Source of the DNA: Leptidea sinapis
Lineage: Eukaryota; Arthropoda; Insecta; Lepidoptera; Pieridae
Assembly (NCBI RefSeq): GCF_905404315.1
Contig: NC_066267.1
Span: 9,438,501 to 9,502,500 of the forward strand
Reading direction: 5' to 3'
Length of the DNA stretch: 64,000 nt
Shown: piece after piece, positions 47,801 to 54,616 of the stretch
Position numbering within the stretch: the stretch's first letter is position 1
How the letters are laid out: each line of letters begins with the position of its first letter
Notes under the pieces: model-generated
Databases searched by the model: none
Told to the model about the DNA's origin: nothing
What the model saw: the letters and a program-made list of their open reading frames with translations, nothing else
Position numbers and translations under genes: made by a program

Positions 47801-49214
47801 TTTTAATCAAATCAAATCAAAATCACTTTATTCATGTAGGTCACGAAAATGACACTTACGAATGTCAAAAAAAATATTTTTTCTTATTGAATCTATCACT
47901 ACTTCGTAAAGGGTTGAGCTAATGCTCATATAATATTCTGCGAGCATTTTATAAGGGATTATATATATCCTATAATCCTTTAACAAGTGTCTGATTTAAA
48001 TGTGTTACACTCGCGTTAATCGAACAAAATACTCTAATGTGGTTACCATTCCCCAGAAAAATATACAACTGGAAGCGCATGCTGATGAGGTGAAGATGAG
48101 CTGTGAGATGACGTGGCGCGCAAAGATAGACCAGATGTTGCAGGATATGGAAACGATGAAGAAAACCCACGAGGAGCAGATGCACCAACTCTACGCCAAG
48201 TATGATTAACCTTAGGCATTACTTACATTTAGTGCTCGACGGACGGTCAGCGCTGACATCGGTCGATCGTAGCGCCTACCTTACGCGCTGACCATGTTTC
48301 GTTTAGTGCTCACAGCAAACTTGATTGCGCGTTAATATGTGCGTACTACTTACGATACTTATTCGAATATACAAAAACAAAAATTTCGGTTTACGATTTT
48401 TGATCGCTCAGTCAGTGTGGCACTGAACGCACTAATTTATCGCCATAGCGCGTCACGTACGTACATAGCCGTACGTCGGACCGACGAGCTCGACCGACGG
48501 TTCTCGTCAGCGCGACGTAGCTCTACGCGCGTAGCAATTCATCAGCGCTCGACTGAACACGTTCATATTATTATAGTTTTCATAGTTATAGCTACGCTCG
48601 ACCGACGTCAGCACTGACCGACGGACCCTTTTCAGACGTTCTTACCGAACGTGATCCATTTTTCATCACCTCTTTAGCTATCAAAATGAGTTCGGTTTCA
48701 TTACCTCTCAATCGTGTGGCTGCCAAAGATCTATTATAGTGATCTATTTTTGTGAACCTAGATTTTTTTCAAATTGGTGGTTTTGTGAATATTTTTGTGA
48801 TCAATTCCCAGTTCTTCAGCTATGTCGGAATTACTGATATTTCGATCCTGCTTAACGCACAAATACTGAATTAAGAGGCTAAGTGCGTAGGTAAATAGCC
48901 CAGCTGAATTAACTAACTATGCCGATCCTGTTCCAGAGTGACAAAAAATAATTTCAAAGATGGCAAAAAAATTAATGCACCTAATCCTTATTAATCCAAA
49001 ATGTGTGTCCGTTCATGGAATAACGGAAGTAAATTCTATTTATTTATATATTTATCTATGTATTTATTTATATTTCAGAGTGAAAGTAGCAGTGGCCCGA
49101 AAAGATTCTGCTATATCTGCCATGACCCGGGAGAACGCCAAGTATCAGGAGAAAATTACACTTTTGGAACAGAAACTGCAGCAACAGAGGAAAGATTTTC
49201 TCAAATCTAAATAA
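20726..49214 (+). CDS. Cep131: CEP131/AZI1 (dilatory)-like ciliary coiled-coil protein, 15 exons
   Basis: Role known for the family: CEP131 (AZI1; Drosophila dilatory) sits on centriolar satellites and at the basal body/transition zone and is needed for cilium and flagellum assembly. Seen here: exons 20726-20849 (start exon, donor uncertain), 25575-27618, 27762-27851, 28921-29050, 30637-30744, 32746-32904, 37301-37345, 37539-37744, 39552-39688, 40799-40887, 42846-43057, 44209-44321, 46837-46895, 48057-48199 and 49079-49214. All carry AG/GT borders and join in phase to 3,795 nt, or 1,264 aa plus stop. Residues about 1-750 are low-complexity, polar and probably disordered; residues about 755-1264 are nearly continuous charged coiled coil. 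Blocks matching the vertebrate protein in order are RHQSFIDQ-LINDKK, ARQRWVRQKAEKIK followed by TVKGLE, and the C-terminal VKVAVARK. Human CEP131 is about 1,080 aa, so this N-terminus is longer. Introns are packed with transposons. Identity is from remembered family sequence, not a search. Confidence 0.88.
22215..22480 (+). mobile_element. LINE family B 3' fragment in CEP131 intron 1
   Basis: Encodes AAKFHLRTTCHKLGYHPHHL and the LPRTTKLWNELPCAVFPGRY end of the family B LINE. 5'-truncated. Confidence 0.75.
22975..23255 (-). mobile_element. tRNA-derived SINE
   Basis: On the minus strand, ATAGCCGAGTGGTTAGTGAT (A box) and GGTTTGAATCCCGG (B box) are about 35 bp apart. A body of about 200 bp follows (GCTTGCA.., CCGAGTCATGGATGTTT), ending in an AAT-rich tail. 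The pairing resembles a tRNA head but no full cloverleaf survives. It lies in CEP131 intron 1. Confidence 0.65.
23289..24046 (+). mobile_element. Internally deleted Tc1/mariner element
   Basis: About 120-bp inverted ends (ACAGGTTGGTTTTTTGAGAA, and the inverse ending AAAACCACCCTGTGTA) lie between TA steps. Inside, 23484-23738 encodes 84 residues ending RRTNLCIGVIGNHFEQLI, like the C-terminal tail of IS630/Tc1/mariner transposases (compare CVRQEGSHFEHLI at about 45300). The catalytic domain is gone. Confidence 0.65.
24086..24272 (-). mobile_element. LINE family B 3' fragment
   Basis: Minus-orientation tail of the 8288-9710 family, from TTATGGAATAGGTGGACAAA to the CGTCCCGGAAACACC region. Confidence 0.75.
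24562..24909. repeat. Imperfect inverted repeat, arms about 130 bp
   Basis: 24562-24693 and 24779-24909 are inverse copies with few differences and an 85-bp AT-rich spacer. Arm markers are GATGGTGTAAAAAAAATAT and GGCATTTCATAAAGAATTC. Non-coding foldback element in CEP131 intron 1. Confidence 0.7.
25265..25400 (-). repeat. LINE family D tail
   Basis: AATTCAAATATTTTTATTCA to AAACTCAGCGGGCTTTT, minus orientation. Other copies: 29290-29600, 32065-32430 and 38537-38680 (-), and 39780-40022, 59745-59800 and 60225-60345 (+). Confidence 0.65.
25575..27618 (+). CDS. Cep131: CEP131 exon 2, large disordered N-terminal exon
   Basis: A 2,044-nt open exon between TTTTAG and a GTGAGT donor. It encodes about 681 residues rich in Ser, Asn, Lys, Asp and Glu, with many SP/TP sites (RSTSPNRF, RALSPTF, APSPDKT). 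No catalytic or membrane motif is visible. The reading frame runs through the acceptor, so a GTG near 25589 is not the real start. It is unusually long and uninterrupted for this gene, whose other exons are 45-212 nt. Confidence 0.85.
27762..27851 (+). CDS. Cep131: CEP131 exon 3
   Basis: A 90-nt exon, phase 2 to phase 2, with a T-rich acceptor and GTGAGT donor. It encodes EIFEFLEKVEQSANEALS and continues to TMPK, a short acidic helix just before the coiled-coil half of the protein. Confidence 0.85.
28130..28410 (-). pseudogene. RTE-like LINE C-terminal fragment
   Basis: The minus frame reads RRILESIGHIARKDGHNLEQ, LIVTGKVDGRRPRSRSPIRW and SDQIRTSLD, the typical tail of RTE-type reverse transcriptase proteins. 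It lies in CEP131 intron 3. Confidence 0.7.
28921..29050 (+). CDS. Cep131: CEP131 exon 4
   Basis: A 130-nt exon with TTGTCAG acceptor and CAG/GTATGT donor. It encodes MELLLKLPQTELAQRLVTAS and ends in LANHKEQ, the first clear heptad-type helix of the C-terminal coiled coil. It ends in phase 0. Confidence 0.87.
29290..29600 (-). mobile_element. LINE family D 3' end
   Basis: Minus strand encodes KNCxKTFVW/GYYNINDFLSDTTNWEWSDRP, then stop and a 3' UTR ending AATATTTGAATTTGAA. 5'-truncated. Confidence 0.65.
30637..30744 (+). CDS. Cep131: CEP131 exon 5
   Basis: Exactly 36 codons between TTTCACAG and GTACTT. It ends in EEAIKRHQSFIDQ, which matches the conserved RHQxFIDQ block of vertebrate CEP131 and continues in exon 6 as LINDKK. 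Confidence 0.9.
32065..32430 (-). mobile_element. LINE family D 3' end, second copy
   Basis: Same family as 29290-29600, with about 30 bp deleted in the GYYNIND part and slightly more coding sequence (RIPENVQSKS). Confidence 0.65.
32746..32904 (+). CDS. Cep131: CEP131 exon 6
   Basis: 53 codons, phase 0 at both ends, acceptor TTACAG and donor CAG/GTAAAA. It encodes LINDKKTLNRRIEELVEERR and on to HDKMAAAQQ. LINDKK directly after RHQSFIDQ is the best family signature in this gene. Confidence 0.9.
33912..34020. repeat. Small hairpin repeat
   Basis: TTTAACATCGCGGGAATTTTC and GAAAATTCTCAAATCCGCGATGTTAAA face each other over about 60 bp (second arm carries a small insertion). Possible MITE remnant. 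Confidence 0.45.
34435..34788 (+). mobile_element. Helitron 1 of a tandem pair
   Basis: Starts TCTTTATATATATAATTCTT after an A, carries repeated ACGGCTGGACCGATTTTGAT modules, and ends GTCTGTTGGGTCCACTAG. Non-autonomous. Confidence 0.65.
34789..35288 (+). mobile_element. Helitron 2 of a tandem pair
   Basis: Begins TCTATATATATAAAAATGAA directly after the CTAG of Helitron 1 and ends CGTTTGCTGAGTCGACTAG before a T. Same family as the minus copies at 4155 and 6352. Non-autonomous. Confidence 0.65.
35320..35580 (+). repeat. Dispersed repeat next to the minisatellite
   Basis: Resembles 38885-39180 (shared CGCTTGCAACG, ATTTTGATTGG, TTGCAGGTT and TTCCAATTAATAC-like parts). Its right edge is exactly where the 84-bp array begins. 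Confidence 0.55.
35581..36504. repeat. 84-bp minisatellite, 11 units
   Basis: Eleven end-to-end units of exactly 84 bp, starting GGGACATGCTCAACGCGCCG and ending ATGAATGTT, nearly identical (a few single-base changes such as GGATCT/GGATCC and GGGG/GGAG). Every forward frame has a stop in each unit, so it is not coding. It lies in CEP131 intron 6. Confidence 0.97.
36547..36992 (+). repeat. RTE/SINE-type dispersed repeat
   Basis: Starts CTAGCTTTTTCCCGCGACTT, has CATGAAAATCGGTTTAGTGG, and ends ATTTATAATATTAGCAGGGA, a common non-autonomous form in insects. 37018-37252 is a family A copy that follows. Confidence 0.55.
37301..37345 (+). CDS. Cep131: CEP131 micro-exon 7
   Basis: A 45-nt exon after TTTCAG with a GTAAGT donor. 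It encodes VARQRWVRQKAEKIK, which aligns with the conserved (R)EKWxxEKTKKIK stretch of vertebrate CEP131. The 4.4-kb intron before it holds the Helitron pair and the 84-bp minisatellite. Confidence 0.9.
37539..37744 (+). CDS. Cep131: CEP131 exon 8
   Basis: A 206-nt exon, acceptor TATCAG, donor AG/GTGAGT. It begins ELTVKGLEGELREMAERQQ, matching the family's (E)VTVRGLEPEIQ block, and ends in KERQLASSR. Strong continuous coiled coil. Confidence 0.92.
37770..38500. repeat. Foldback family H pieces
   Basis: 37770-37905 (CCATTACATCATCCAAACG..) and 38278-38500 (AGGACTGGTGTTTTAGTG.., CACAACAGTTGCATAAATAAC) match the two halves of the family H copy at 46443-46830, separated here by other sequence. 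Related palindrome at 42503-42597. Confidence 0.55.
38537..39381. repeat. LINE D tail, dispersed repeat and MITE F
   Basis: 38537-38680 is a family D tail (-). 38885-39180 resembles 35320-35580. 39175-39381 is a MITE F copy with its left end truncated and right end GAAAACGGCCG. Confidence 0.55.
39552..39688 (+). CDS. Cep131: CEP131 exon 9
   Basis: A 137-nt exon, acceptor TTTTAG, donor G/GTGAGA, entering in phase 2 and leaving in phase 1. It encodes MEKQILELEATYQEQRTRLV and ends in KEMAQREEF, coiled coil. Confidence 0.88.
39780..40612. repeat. LINE D tail (+) and family A copies
   Basis: 39780-40022 is a family D 3' end in plus orientation. 40162-40245 (-) and 40305-40612 (+) are family A, the two facing each other. 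Confidence 0.6.
40799..40887 (+). CDS. Cep131: CEP131 exon 10
   Basis: An 89-nt exon, acceptor TTTCAG, donor CAG/GTAATA. It encodes KWRKEQENLLEVKKRDVQLE and ends in KMKLQ. A 5'-truncated LINE begins within about 40 bp of its donor. Confidence 0.87.
40925..42275 (+). pseudogene. 5'-truncated LINE with reverse transcriptase C-terminal half
   Basis: 40954-41529 encodes WFKSYLAKRLQFVVLNGHIS, GVPQGSHLGPVLFSVFIND and the catalytic LFADDLKIFK with both Asp intact. A stop and frame changes follow at 41527-41700. 41705-42013 gives the C-terminal LYNRRIILDLTFLKKLL part. The 3' end carries AATAAATAAATAAAT at about 42255. Endonuclease and RT N-terminus are absent, so it is dead. Jockey/CR1 group by style, different from family B. 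It lies in CEP131 intron 10. Confidence 0.85.
42285..42500 (-). repeat. Family A copy (minus)
   Basis: Directly follows the LINE tail and runs into the 42503 palindrome. Confidence 0.6.
42503..42597. repeat. Perfect 35-bp inverted repeat (family H core)
   Basis: 42503-42537 and 42563-42597 are exact inverse copies with a 25-nt spacer; the arm starts GTCCTAGTAACCATTACATC. The same core occurs at about 46505-46640 and 37855-37890. Confidence 0.85.
42846..43057 (+). CDS. Cep131: CEP131 exon 11
   Basis: A 212-nt exon, acceptor TCTAG, donor AG/GTAAAC. It encodes EELEEKRKQLENEFEQYKRD through HKLERDREIEKAIESMEAEA, corresponding to the family's (K)DKEIELVIxxLEAEM block. Confidence 0.92.
43275..43487. 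mobile_element. MITE family F, copy 3
   Basis: About 213 bp with inverted ends AGCCGTTTTCAATAACG and ATTGAAAACGGCCG. Flanked by ATA on both sides. In CEP131 intron 11. Confidence 0.65.
44209..44321 (+). CDS. Cep131: CEP131 exon 12
   Basis: A 113-nt exon, acceptor TTTTAG, donor T/GTATGT. It encodes NKEHYETELKELGETEQ, matching the family's RxKYEAELSELEQSE. LINE sequence begins about 40-50 bp past its donor, so open frame after GTATGT belongs to the repeat. Confidence 0.9.
44360..44778 (+). pseudogene. LINE family C 3' fragment split by a mariner
   Basis: Frames read IIDDQVISDRLDSLAL, then ARNFLPRAATLWNQVPAVFP, and the SPSREPLAHLHLPP tail. The tail is cut at TTA by the Tc1/mariner element, and its A-rich end resumes at 45595. 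It starts about 40-50 bp after CEP131 exon 12. Confidence 0.75.
44779..45594 (+). mobile_element. Deleted Tc1/mariner element with transposase C-terminus
   Basis: Long inverted ends (over 100 bp) starting TACAGGGTGTCCCAAAGTTA, with TA at both borders. Inside, about 45060-45335 reads RWPARSPDLTPLDFFFWG, holding the third catalytic Asp of the IS630/Tc1/mariner triad, then ICVRQEGSHFEHLI. The first two catalytic residues are deleted. Confidence 0.8.
45690..45895 (-). mobile_element. LINE family B 3' fragment
   Basis: Minus-orientation tail of the 8288-9710 family, diverged. Confidence 0.65.
46101..46417. mobile_element. hAT MITE with perfect 8-bp duplication
   Basis: 317 bp, inverted ends TAGGGGCGTGC and GCACGCCCCTA, flanked by identical TAGGTCAT at 46093-46100 and 46418-46425. 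Both ends and the duplication fit hAT. Non-coding; in CEP131 intron 12. Confidence 0.8.
46443..46830. repeat. Foldback family H, fullest copy
   Basis: Contains CATTACATCATCCAAACGAG with a diverged inverse, then the AACTGTTTCAGAAT.. and CACAACAGTTGCAGAAATAA parts. It ends only about 20 bp before the acceptor of CEP131 exon 13. Confidence 0.65.
46837..46895 (+). CDS. Cep131: CEP131 exon 13
   Basis: A 59-nt exon, acceptor TTGCAG, donor GAG/GTGTGT. It encodes CAQLEVTINQLETRNRVLTE, with the first Cys split over the junction. It is too short to be seen by ORF length, but the phases on both sides require it. Confidence 0.85.
46937..47935 (-). repeat. LINE family E tails
   Basis: 46937-47100 and 47815-47935 are minus-orientation tails beginning ATCAAATCAAATCAAAATCA. 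47101-47814 between them is AT-rich with nothing recognised. Confidence 0.55.
48057..48199 (+). CDS. Cep131: CEP131 exon 14
   Basis: A 143-nt exon, acceptor CCCCAG, donor AA/GTATGA. It encodes KNIQLEAHADEVKMSCEMTW and ends in HEEQMHQLYAK. Coiled coil. Confidence 0.88.
48237..48627. mobile_element. CpG-rich MITE in the last CEP131 intron
   Basis: Left GGTCAGCGCTGACATCGGTC and right GACCGACGTCAGCACTGACC are inverse with few changes, over about 390 bp dense in CG steps and unlike the AT-rich surroundings. No target duplication resolved. An open frame inside is incidental. Confidence 0.6.
49079..49214 (+). CDS. Cep131: CEP131 exon 15 (terminal exon)
   Basis: Acceptor TTTCAG; begins VKVAVARKDSAISAMTREN, aligning with the vertebrate C-terminal RVKTALARKEEAVSSL, and ends DFLKSK-stop at 49212-49214. 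No further exon is needed. Confidence 0.93.
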
Positions 49215-49227
49215 AGCATGTAATAAA
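49210..49227 (+). terminator. CEP131 polyadenylation signals
   Basis: One AATAAA overlaps the stop codon at 49210-49215 and a second lies at about 49222-49227. Cleavage would follow shortly, so the 3' UTR may be very short. No other strong candidate was noted nearby. Confidence 0.5.
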
Positions 49228-49971
49228 GTCTGGCAAATGTATTTATGTCGGCCAAAGGGCCGCCCACTCACAGAACTTTAATTTTGTTTTTAATACTTTT
49301 AGTACGTAACGTTTGTGCTAGAGCGGATCTACTTGCGTAATGAGTGTACGTTTATAACGGTATGCAATATAGTGCTAACGTTTGGCACGCGTGCTTCGCC
49401 TACTTAGCATTTCTATCTCGTTTTATTTCTGTGTGGCCGTTTATTAGACGATATCTTATGCTATATAAAAGTGTTTTTTATTCAGTATGTTGTGAAATTA
49501 CGTTACTTTTCATCAACTTATCCTGATGGCTCGCGTTTCGAACCGTTACTAAATTAGCTTCTAAACGTTGAAGTTTAACAATCTAGTCAAATCTAATCTA
49601 ACAAGACAGTATGGTGATTAAATAGAATGGTATTTATAGAAAACATTTTTTCTGTAAAATTCTGGTGGACTCATATTTTTCTATGATTTATTTATTTGGA
49701 AACAAATACAGATACATCCTTAAACATAAAATAGATATAGTGAAAATAGAAATATGGATATAAGGATGTCTCCTTAAACAGTTTCACCAAGTACACTTCA
49801 TATTTAAATTTACCTACACGTAAATTACACTTAGTCGCAAACAACCAGTTCACAAAATTGGAGACCTTAAAATTACAATAAATAATAAATAGACTTAACA
49901 CAGTGCAATTGTAGGCGTTGTTACAATTACAAATTTTGTGACTTGTAACTTAATCTGTTTGTAAATTTATT
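49228..49971. other. Convergent intergenic start, no gene seen
   Basis: AT-rich sequence 3' of CEP131 with no supported feature. Confidence 0.5.
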
Positions 49972-50632
49972 GAATTAGGCGTTCATTTGCGGAAATCCAT
50001 AATTATACAAATGATTTAAGTTTTCTTTAGTGTTAATTCCGCCAATTTAGTCCCATCACCTTTGTTACGTGTCTCTTCCGGGGGTAATACGTCACAACAG
50101 CCGACCAATCACAGCGCGTCATTTCATGGGACGAGGGGATAAAAGAGCGGCTTCCGGCTCATATGATCCAGTCTCGTGCCAGGTTTTGGCGAGACAACAC
50201 GTCCTGAGGATGCCTCATGTAGAGGCGAAACACGTGTAGAATTGTTTTAAAAACAAATATTGGCGGAATTAACACTAAAGAAAACTTAAATTATTTGTAT
50301 AATCTGTTTGTGTCAAGATTTGATATTAATAAATTAAAAGAATGTTTTACTTGCAGTTTGATTACGCGGCATTTTTTTGAAATTTCAAAAACTTATTGAA
50401 GTAGGCATTACTTTGCGGAAATCCATAATTATACAAATGATTTGAGTTTTCTTTAGTGTTATTTCCGCCAATATTTTATCTTTAAACAATTCAACACGTG
50501 TTTCGCCAGTCACGAGACAGTCTCGTGCCAGATTTTGGCGAGACAACACGTACTGAGGATGCCTCGTGTCCTGAGGACAGAGAGACAAATATTGGCGGAA
50601 TTAACACTAAAGAAAACTCAAATCATTGATTG
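49972..50632. mobile_element. Two tandem copies of an inverted-repeat element
   Basis: Copy 1 has about 48-bp inverted ends (AATTATACAAATGATTTAAG at 50001; inverse ending at 50303). Copy 2 (50427-50628) is shorter. Both are preceded by the same TTTGCGGAAATCCAT flank, and both contain CAGTCTCGTGCCAG and TTGGCGAGACAACACGT. Non-coding. Confidence 0.7.
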
Positions 50633-50874
50633 TAAATTTCAAAAACTGGTATAATTGCTTGGGCATTCCACTCATTTCATATTTGATATTAATAAATCGT
50701 GCCGATAGCTAATAATTAACATAATACTTGTGATAAAAATACTATATTAGGTATGTTTAATTTATAGTTTACTAATAGTGTTTGTGTAGAGTGAAATAAA
50801 CGTGTTTGTTGTACATTGTTTTTATTTGACCTACCTTAAATCGATAGCTATTTATCGTATTATATATATATTTA

Positions 50875-51230
50875 TGAAACACCAAAATGGACTAGATCAA
50901 TAACTGAATGGTACCCCAGAGGAGATAAGAGGAATAGAGGAAGACAGTTCATACGATGGGAGAATGAACTGAAACAGATAGGAGGACCACTATGGGATAG
51001 AATAACAAGGAACCGGAAAGAATGGAAGACCTTGGAGGAGGCCTTTGTCGAAGGACAAACAGTTAACAGAAAGAGGACACAGACTGTTTAAAAGTTACTG
51101 CTAATAATTAGGTTAATAATATAGTTATGTAAGATAAATTAATTAATTAAAATGTTTTATAGTATGTCTATTAGCTAGTAGGTAAATTTTTGTTTTGTTA
51201 ACTGTAATAAAGGCTTTATTATGTATGTAC
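50875..51230 (+). pseudogene. LINE C-terminal fragment
   Basis: Reads SITEWYPRGDKRNRGRQFIR, WENELKQIGGPLWDR and EWKTLEEAFVEGQ, then stop, the usual tail of RTE-type LINE proteins, followed by a 3' UTR with AATAAAGGC. Confidence 0.75.
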
Positions 51231-52010
51231 ATAAATCAATATTCATGATTGGAGCCTCCTTTTAAGCACTATAGCGCCTGTGTTAGAAGACTCCGCTCTT
51301 CCATAGCGTATTAATACTTATTACATTATTTACAGACAATCAAACTCTAATTACTAAGAAGTATATCTAAAAAGTATGTATAGTAAGAAATAAGGTGTGT
51401 GCATTGGGTGTGTTGTGAGTGATAAGTAAGGTGTGAGAGGTATTATGAAGTGTGTGTGAGTCAGTGTGTATTTGTGATCAAATGAATGAATCTTGTATAA
51501 GTATGTCTATAATTAAATGTTTGTGTTACTGTTAAATTAATATGATTGTGTTAAAGGTTTTTTTTTATGGAATAGGAGGACAAACGAGCGTACGGGTCAT
51601 CTGGTGTTAAGTGATCACCGCCGCCCACATTCTCTTGCAACACCAGAGGAATCACAAGAGCGTTGCCGGCCTTTAAGGAAGGTGTACGCGCTTTTTTTGA
51701 AGGTACCCATGTCGTATCTGTATATCCAGTTCTTCAGTTTCTGTATAAGTGAGTGAATGGATCCAACTTACTAGCATATATTTCCTTGTTTACCCTATTA
51801 TAAAGCATGGCTGAGAGTTTGCTGTACTGGCGATTTGCAAATCCGGTTTTTGTTGTAAGAATTTATAATAGAAAATATTACTTAAAGATATTGAAATGAT
51901 TTATTTTTTTAATATATAGGTACTTCTTGTTGACGTTATTTTTATAATAGGAACCTACCTACACTATGAAGTAAGTCTTTAACTCTTCCATTTGTATGTG
52001 AAGAAGTATC
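51231..52010. other. Intergenic; LINE B tail at 51557-51716
   Basis: 51557-51716 (-) is a family B tail. The rest is AT-rich or GTGT-rich with no gene. Confidence 0.55.
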
Positions 52011-52232
52011 TATAGGCCGACCGTTTATCTGAGTCCTCGCCTGCGGGGTACAGGGGCGCGGGGGTATGACGACAAAGGGGACTGAGACAGGTGCGGGCGG
52101 CGGGGGCGCTTAGTGAAATGAGCGATTACAAAAATTCGCCCGCCGCCCGCACCTGTCTCAGTGCCCTTTGTCGTCATACCCCCGCGCCCCTGTACCCCGC
52201 AGGCGAGGACTCAGATAAACGGTCGGCCTATA
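52011..52232. repeat. GC-rich palindrome, 94-bp arms
   Basis: 52011-52104 and 52139-52232 are inverse copies differing at a single base pair, around a 34-bp spacer. The arms are strongly GC-rich (GGGGCGCGGGGGTATGACG), in contrast to the AT-rich flanks. Outer ends TATAGGCC/GGCCTATA would allow a TA target duplication. It is predicted to fold into a long hairpin as DNA or RNA. The open frame through the right half is incidental. Confidence 0.95.
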
Positions 52233-53076
52233 AAGATATTTGTAGGTTTACCTATGTGTTTCTAAGTACACTACTATCAACGAATACCGATAAAAATTAA
52301 AATTGTATCTAATTAATTTTTATTTTATAGCCTTTTCTGAAGAAGTAAGCACGCAGTGAACATTTTTTATTTTATCGTCAATTAGTAATTTCACTCGTTA
52401 AGGGGCCCTCATAGCGAAACAGTACTTGCACAGTTCTGCTTGAAAGCATCCTGCGCTTATAAAACATCATTCCTTCCACTTCTAGAATCTAGATTTCAAT
52501 TTAGCGTTTTCATCCATTAGTCTTCATTACAACCTATCTCTCTTTATAAATAAAAATCAATGTTTGTATGAGTGTTCTCAGAGGAGAGGGTCATTGATGA
52601 CGGTTTTAGGCCCAAAAATCTATAGGTAGGTATATAAAAATATAATGAAATTTTTTCTTTATATTTAACGATTCTTGAGGAACCTGGTACGTACTAAACA
52701 AACTAAGTATAACACATTTAAATGAAATACTTTTTAAAGGATTAAAACGCGTTTTATTTTAACTGTAAATTTTCATAAGGTTTTTGCGTAAAAGTTACAT
52801 TTTTATTATTATTTTATTCAACTTTCTTAATCCTTAAAAAAATAGTTTTATTTAAGTTAATAAAACACTCGCTTTAGTAAAAAAGTTACTAAGTATAAAA
52901 AATTAAAATTTGTAAATGAAGAAATCTAGACTTGCTATGTAAGTAAATCTGGTTTTCGAATAAAAGTCGGTTTTGAAATACATTTTTTTTAATAAAAATA
53001 AAATAAGAATACCAACAAGGTAAATTCTACGGCGTATCACATTATATCTACTAAAAACATTTAGGGTATCACACAG
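52233..53076. other. Intergenic AT-rich sequence
   Basis: No gene. TTTTTAAAGGATTAAAACGC near 52731 recurs near 54248, a small shared repeat. Confidence 0.45.
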
Positions 53077-53084
53077 TACATAGG

Positions 53085-53458
53085 CACGGACTAGTAAAAA
53101 AATAAGGACTCCGTGTCACCTTACATAACAGTGTTGCACCAAAACAAGCCGATTAACGTGTAAATACATAATCCCACGCACACACTTACACTACTACAGC
53201 CCGATAGGCGGCCATTATGAGAATTGTCATCGTCTGTGACAGATCAGTTTGCGTCTCAATAAAATATTTTAAAAATGCCGTCGTGCGTTGTGAAAAATTG
53301 TAAAAACGATACTATATAAGTATTTGTGGCCATATATGATTATTTATGGGAAAAAAAATAGTGTAACTAGTATTTCCGTAACCGCACACACACTAGCATA
53401 ACGGTGCTTCACTTGCTTATATCACAGCGCGGAGTCCTTCTTTTTTTACTCGTCCGTG
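53085..53458 (+). mobile_element. P-element-type MITE with THAP remnant, third full copy
   Basis: 374 bp, inverted ends CACGGACTAGTAAAAAAATA and ..TTTACTCGTCCGTG, flanked by TACATAGG and TACATAGT (7 of 8 matching). Near 53274 it holds MPSCVVKNCKNDTI then stop, the best-kept THAP start (Cys-x4-Cys). Confidence 0.78.
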
Positions 53459-53682
53459 TACATAGTATGTTAAATGATTATCAGAAAACAGAAGTAGGTA
53501 CAAGAAGTTCATGTTGGTTATTATTTTAATAAAATACTTGTGTATTAGCGGAGTCTGATAAAACGAACTTGACTTTTTCATTGGGTTGTCTTAGCTTAAG
53601 TTCGCCATTATTTAAGCTGTCAAATGACTATAAAAACGAAATTAAAGATTATGCTAAGCTTTATAAGTAAAGTCTAACCCCC

Positions 53683-53810
53683 TTATTCATAATGGTCCGC
53701 TAACTTTAAACAGCCGCTTAGGAGTGTTTCTTCTCATTCTGACTTAGGTCAATAGAAGAAGACAGAGTTAGAATTAGCAATGCTTTAAGTTAGCAGACTA
53801 TTATGAATAA
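53683..53810. repeat. Short MITE-like inverted repeat
   Basis: TTATTCATAATGGTCCGCTA and an inverse copy ending ATTATGAATAA enclose about 75 bp. Non-coding. Confidence 0.55.
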
Positions 53811-53829
53811 CCCCCTTATTCGCTCCCCT

Positions 53830-54616
53830 TAAGTACGCTCTATAGATCTCAGCCTTTCAGTTCTGAAGAGCCAGATATACACTACAATCCACATATGGGT
53901 AAAGAATGACGCCGAAAGAAGCAATGGAAAGAGAGAAAGAGCATGTGAAGTGGTAACAGGAGGGTGACCTTTGGCTGGCTTTTGTTCATAGTAACCTATT
54001 TTCTTTGAATAACGCGAGTGTTTCACATTTAAATCCCCGTTTGTGACCATCCTTCTGATGTCACCAGTCCCAATTACATAGCACCTTCTGTGCCCATATA
54101 TCCCAGCGGATACTCCTAAGGAAGTTCCGCTTGCGCCTCTCCTCAAGAGAGGTCGCCTTCGATGAAGGCTTTGAGGGTATTTGTCCAAAGCCAACGTCAG
54201 GCGGAATTAAGTCGGTAGGCACGTAAGTTCGTGTGAACATTTATATAAAAAACCTTTTAAAGGATTAAAACCCGTGTAATTGTTAATAAAAATGTAAATT
54301 TTACGCAAAAACCTTGTGTAAAAAACACAAATTTAAATTATATGCGTTTTAATGTTTTAAAAAGTATTTTATTTAATCGGGTATTGTTCGTCGTCATTCT
54401 TGTGTATTTGATCAAGCACAACAATATGCAATGTAATAATTTTATTAAAACTCATATTGACAGGGCCGAGTCGACCAATATCGCTATGGAAGTTACAATA
54501 TTTATGATTGAATACAATACTTCTGTGTAAATTTTTTAGTGTCCAATATTTATAAGGTAACTATATTATAATCTATTCCTTTATCAATTAATATTCACAT
54601 TAAAATATAAAATACT
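53830..54616. other. Intergenic, unclassified
   Basis: A 121-codon minus frame (54194-53829) has no recognisable domain and no splice or promoter support; more likely repeat-derived than a gene. Confidence 0.4.

Noticed and set aside
48339..48617. 92-codon frame in the last CEP131 intron
   Set aside because: It lies inside the CpG-rich inverted-repeat element and has no domain or splice support.
52091..52300. 69-codon frame in the GC-rich palindrome
   Set aside because: It runs through the inverted repeat and its spacer; open only because the sequence is GC-rich.
53829..54194. 121-codon minus frame as a gene
   Set aside because: No recognisable domain, no promoter or splice context, and set among repeats.
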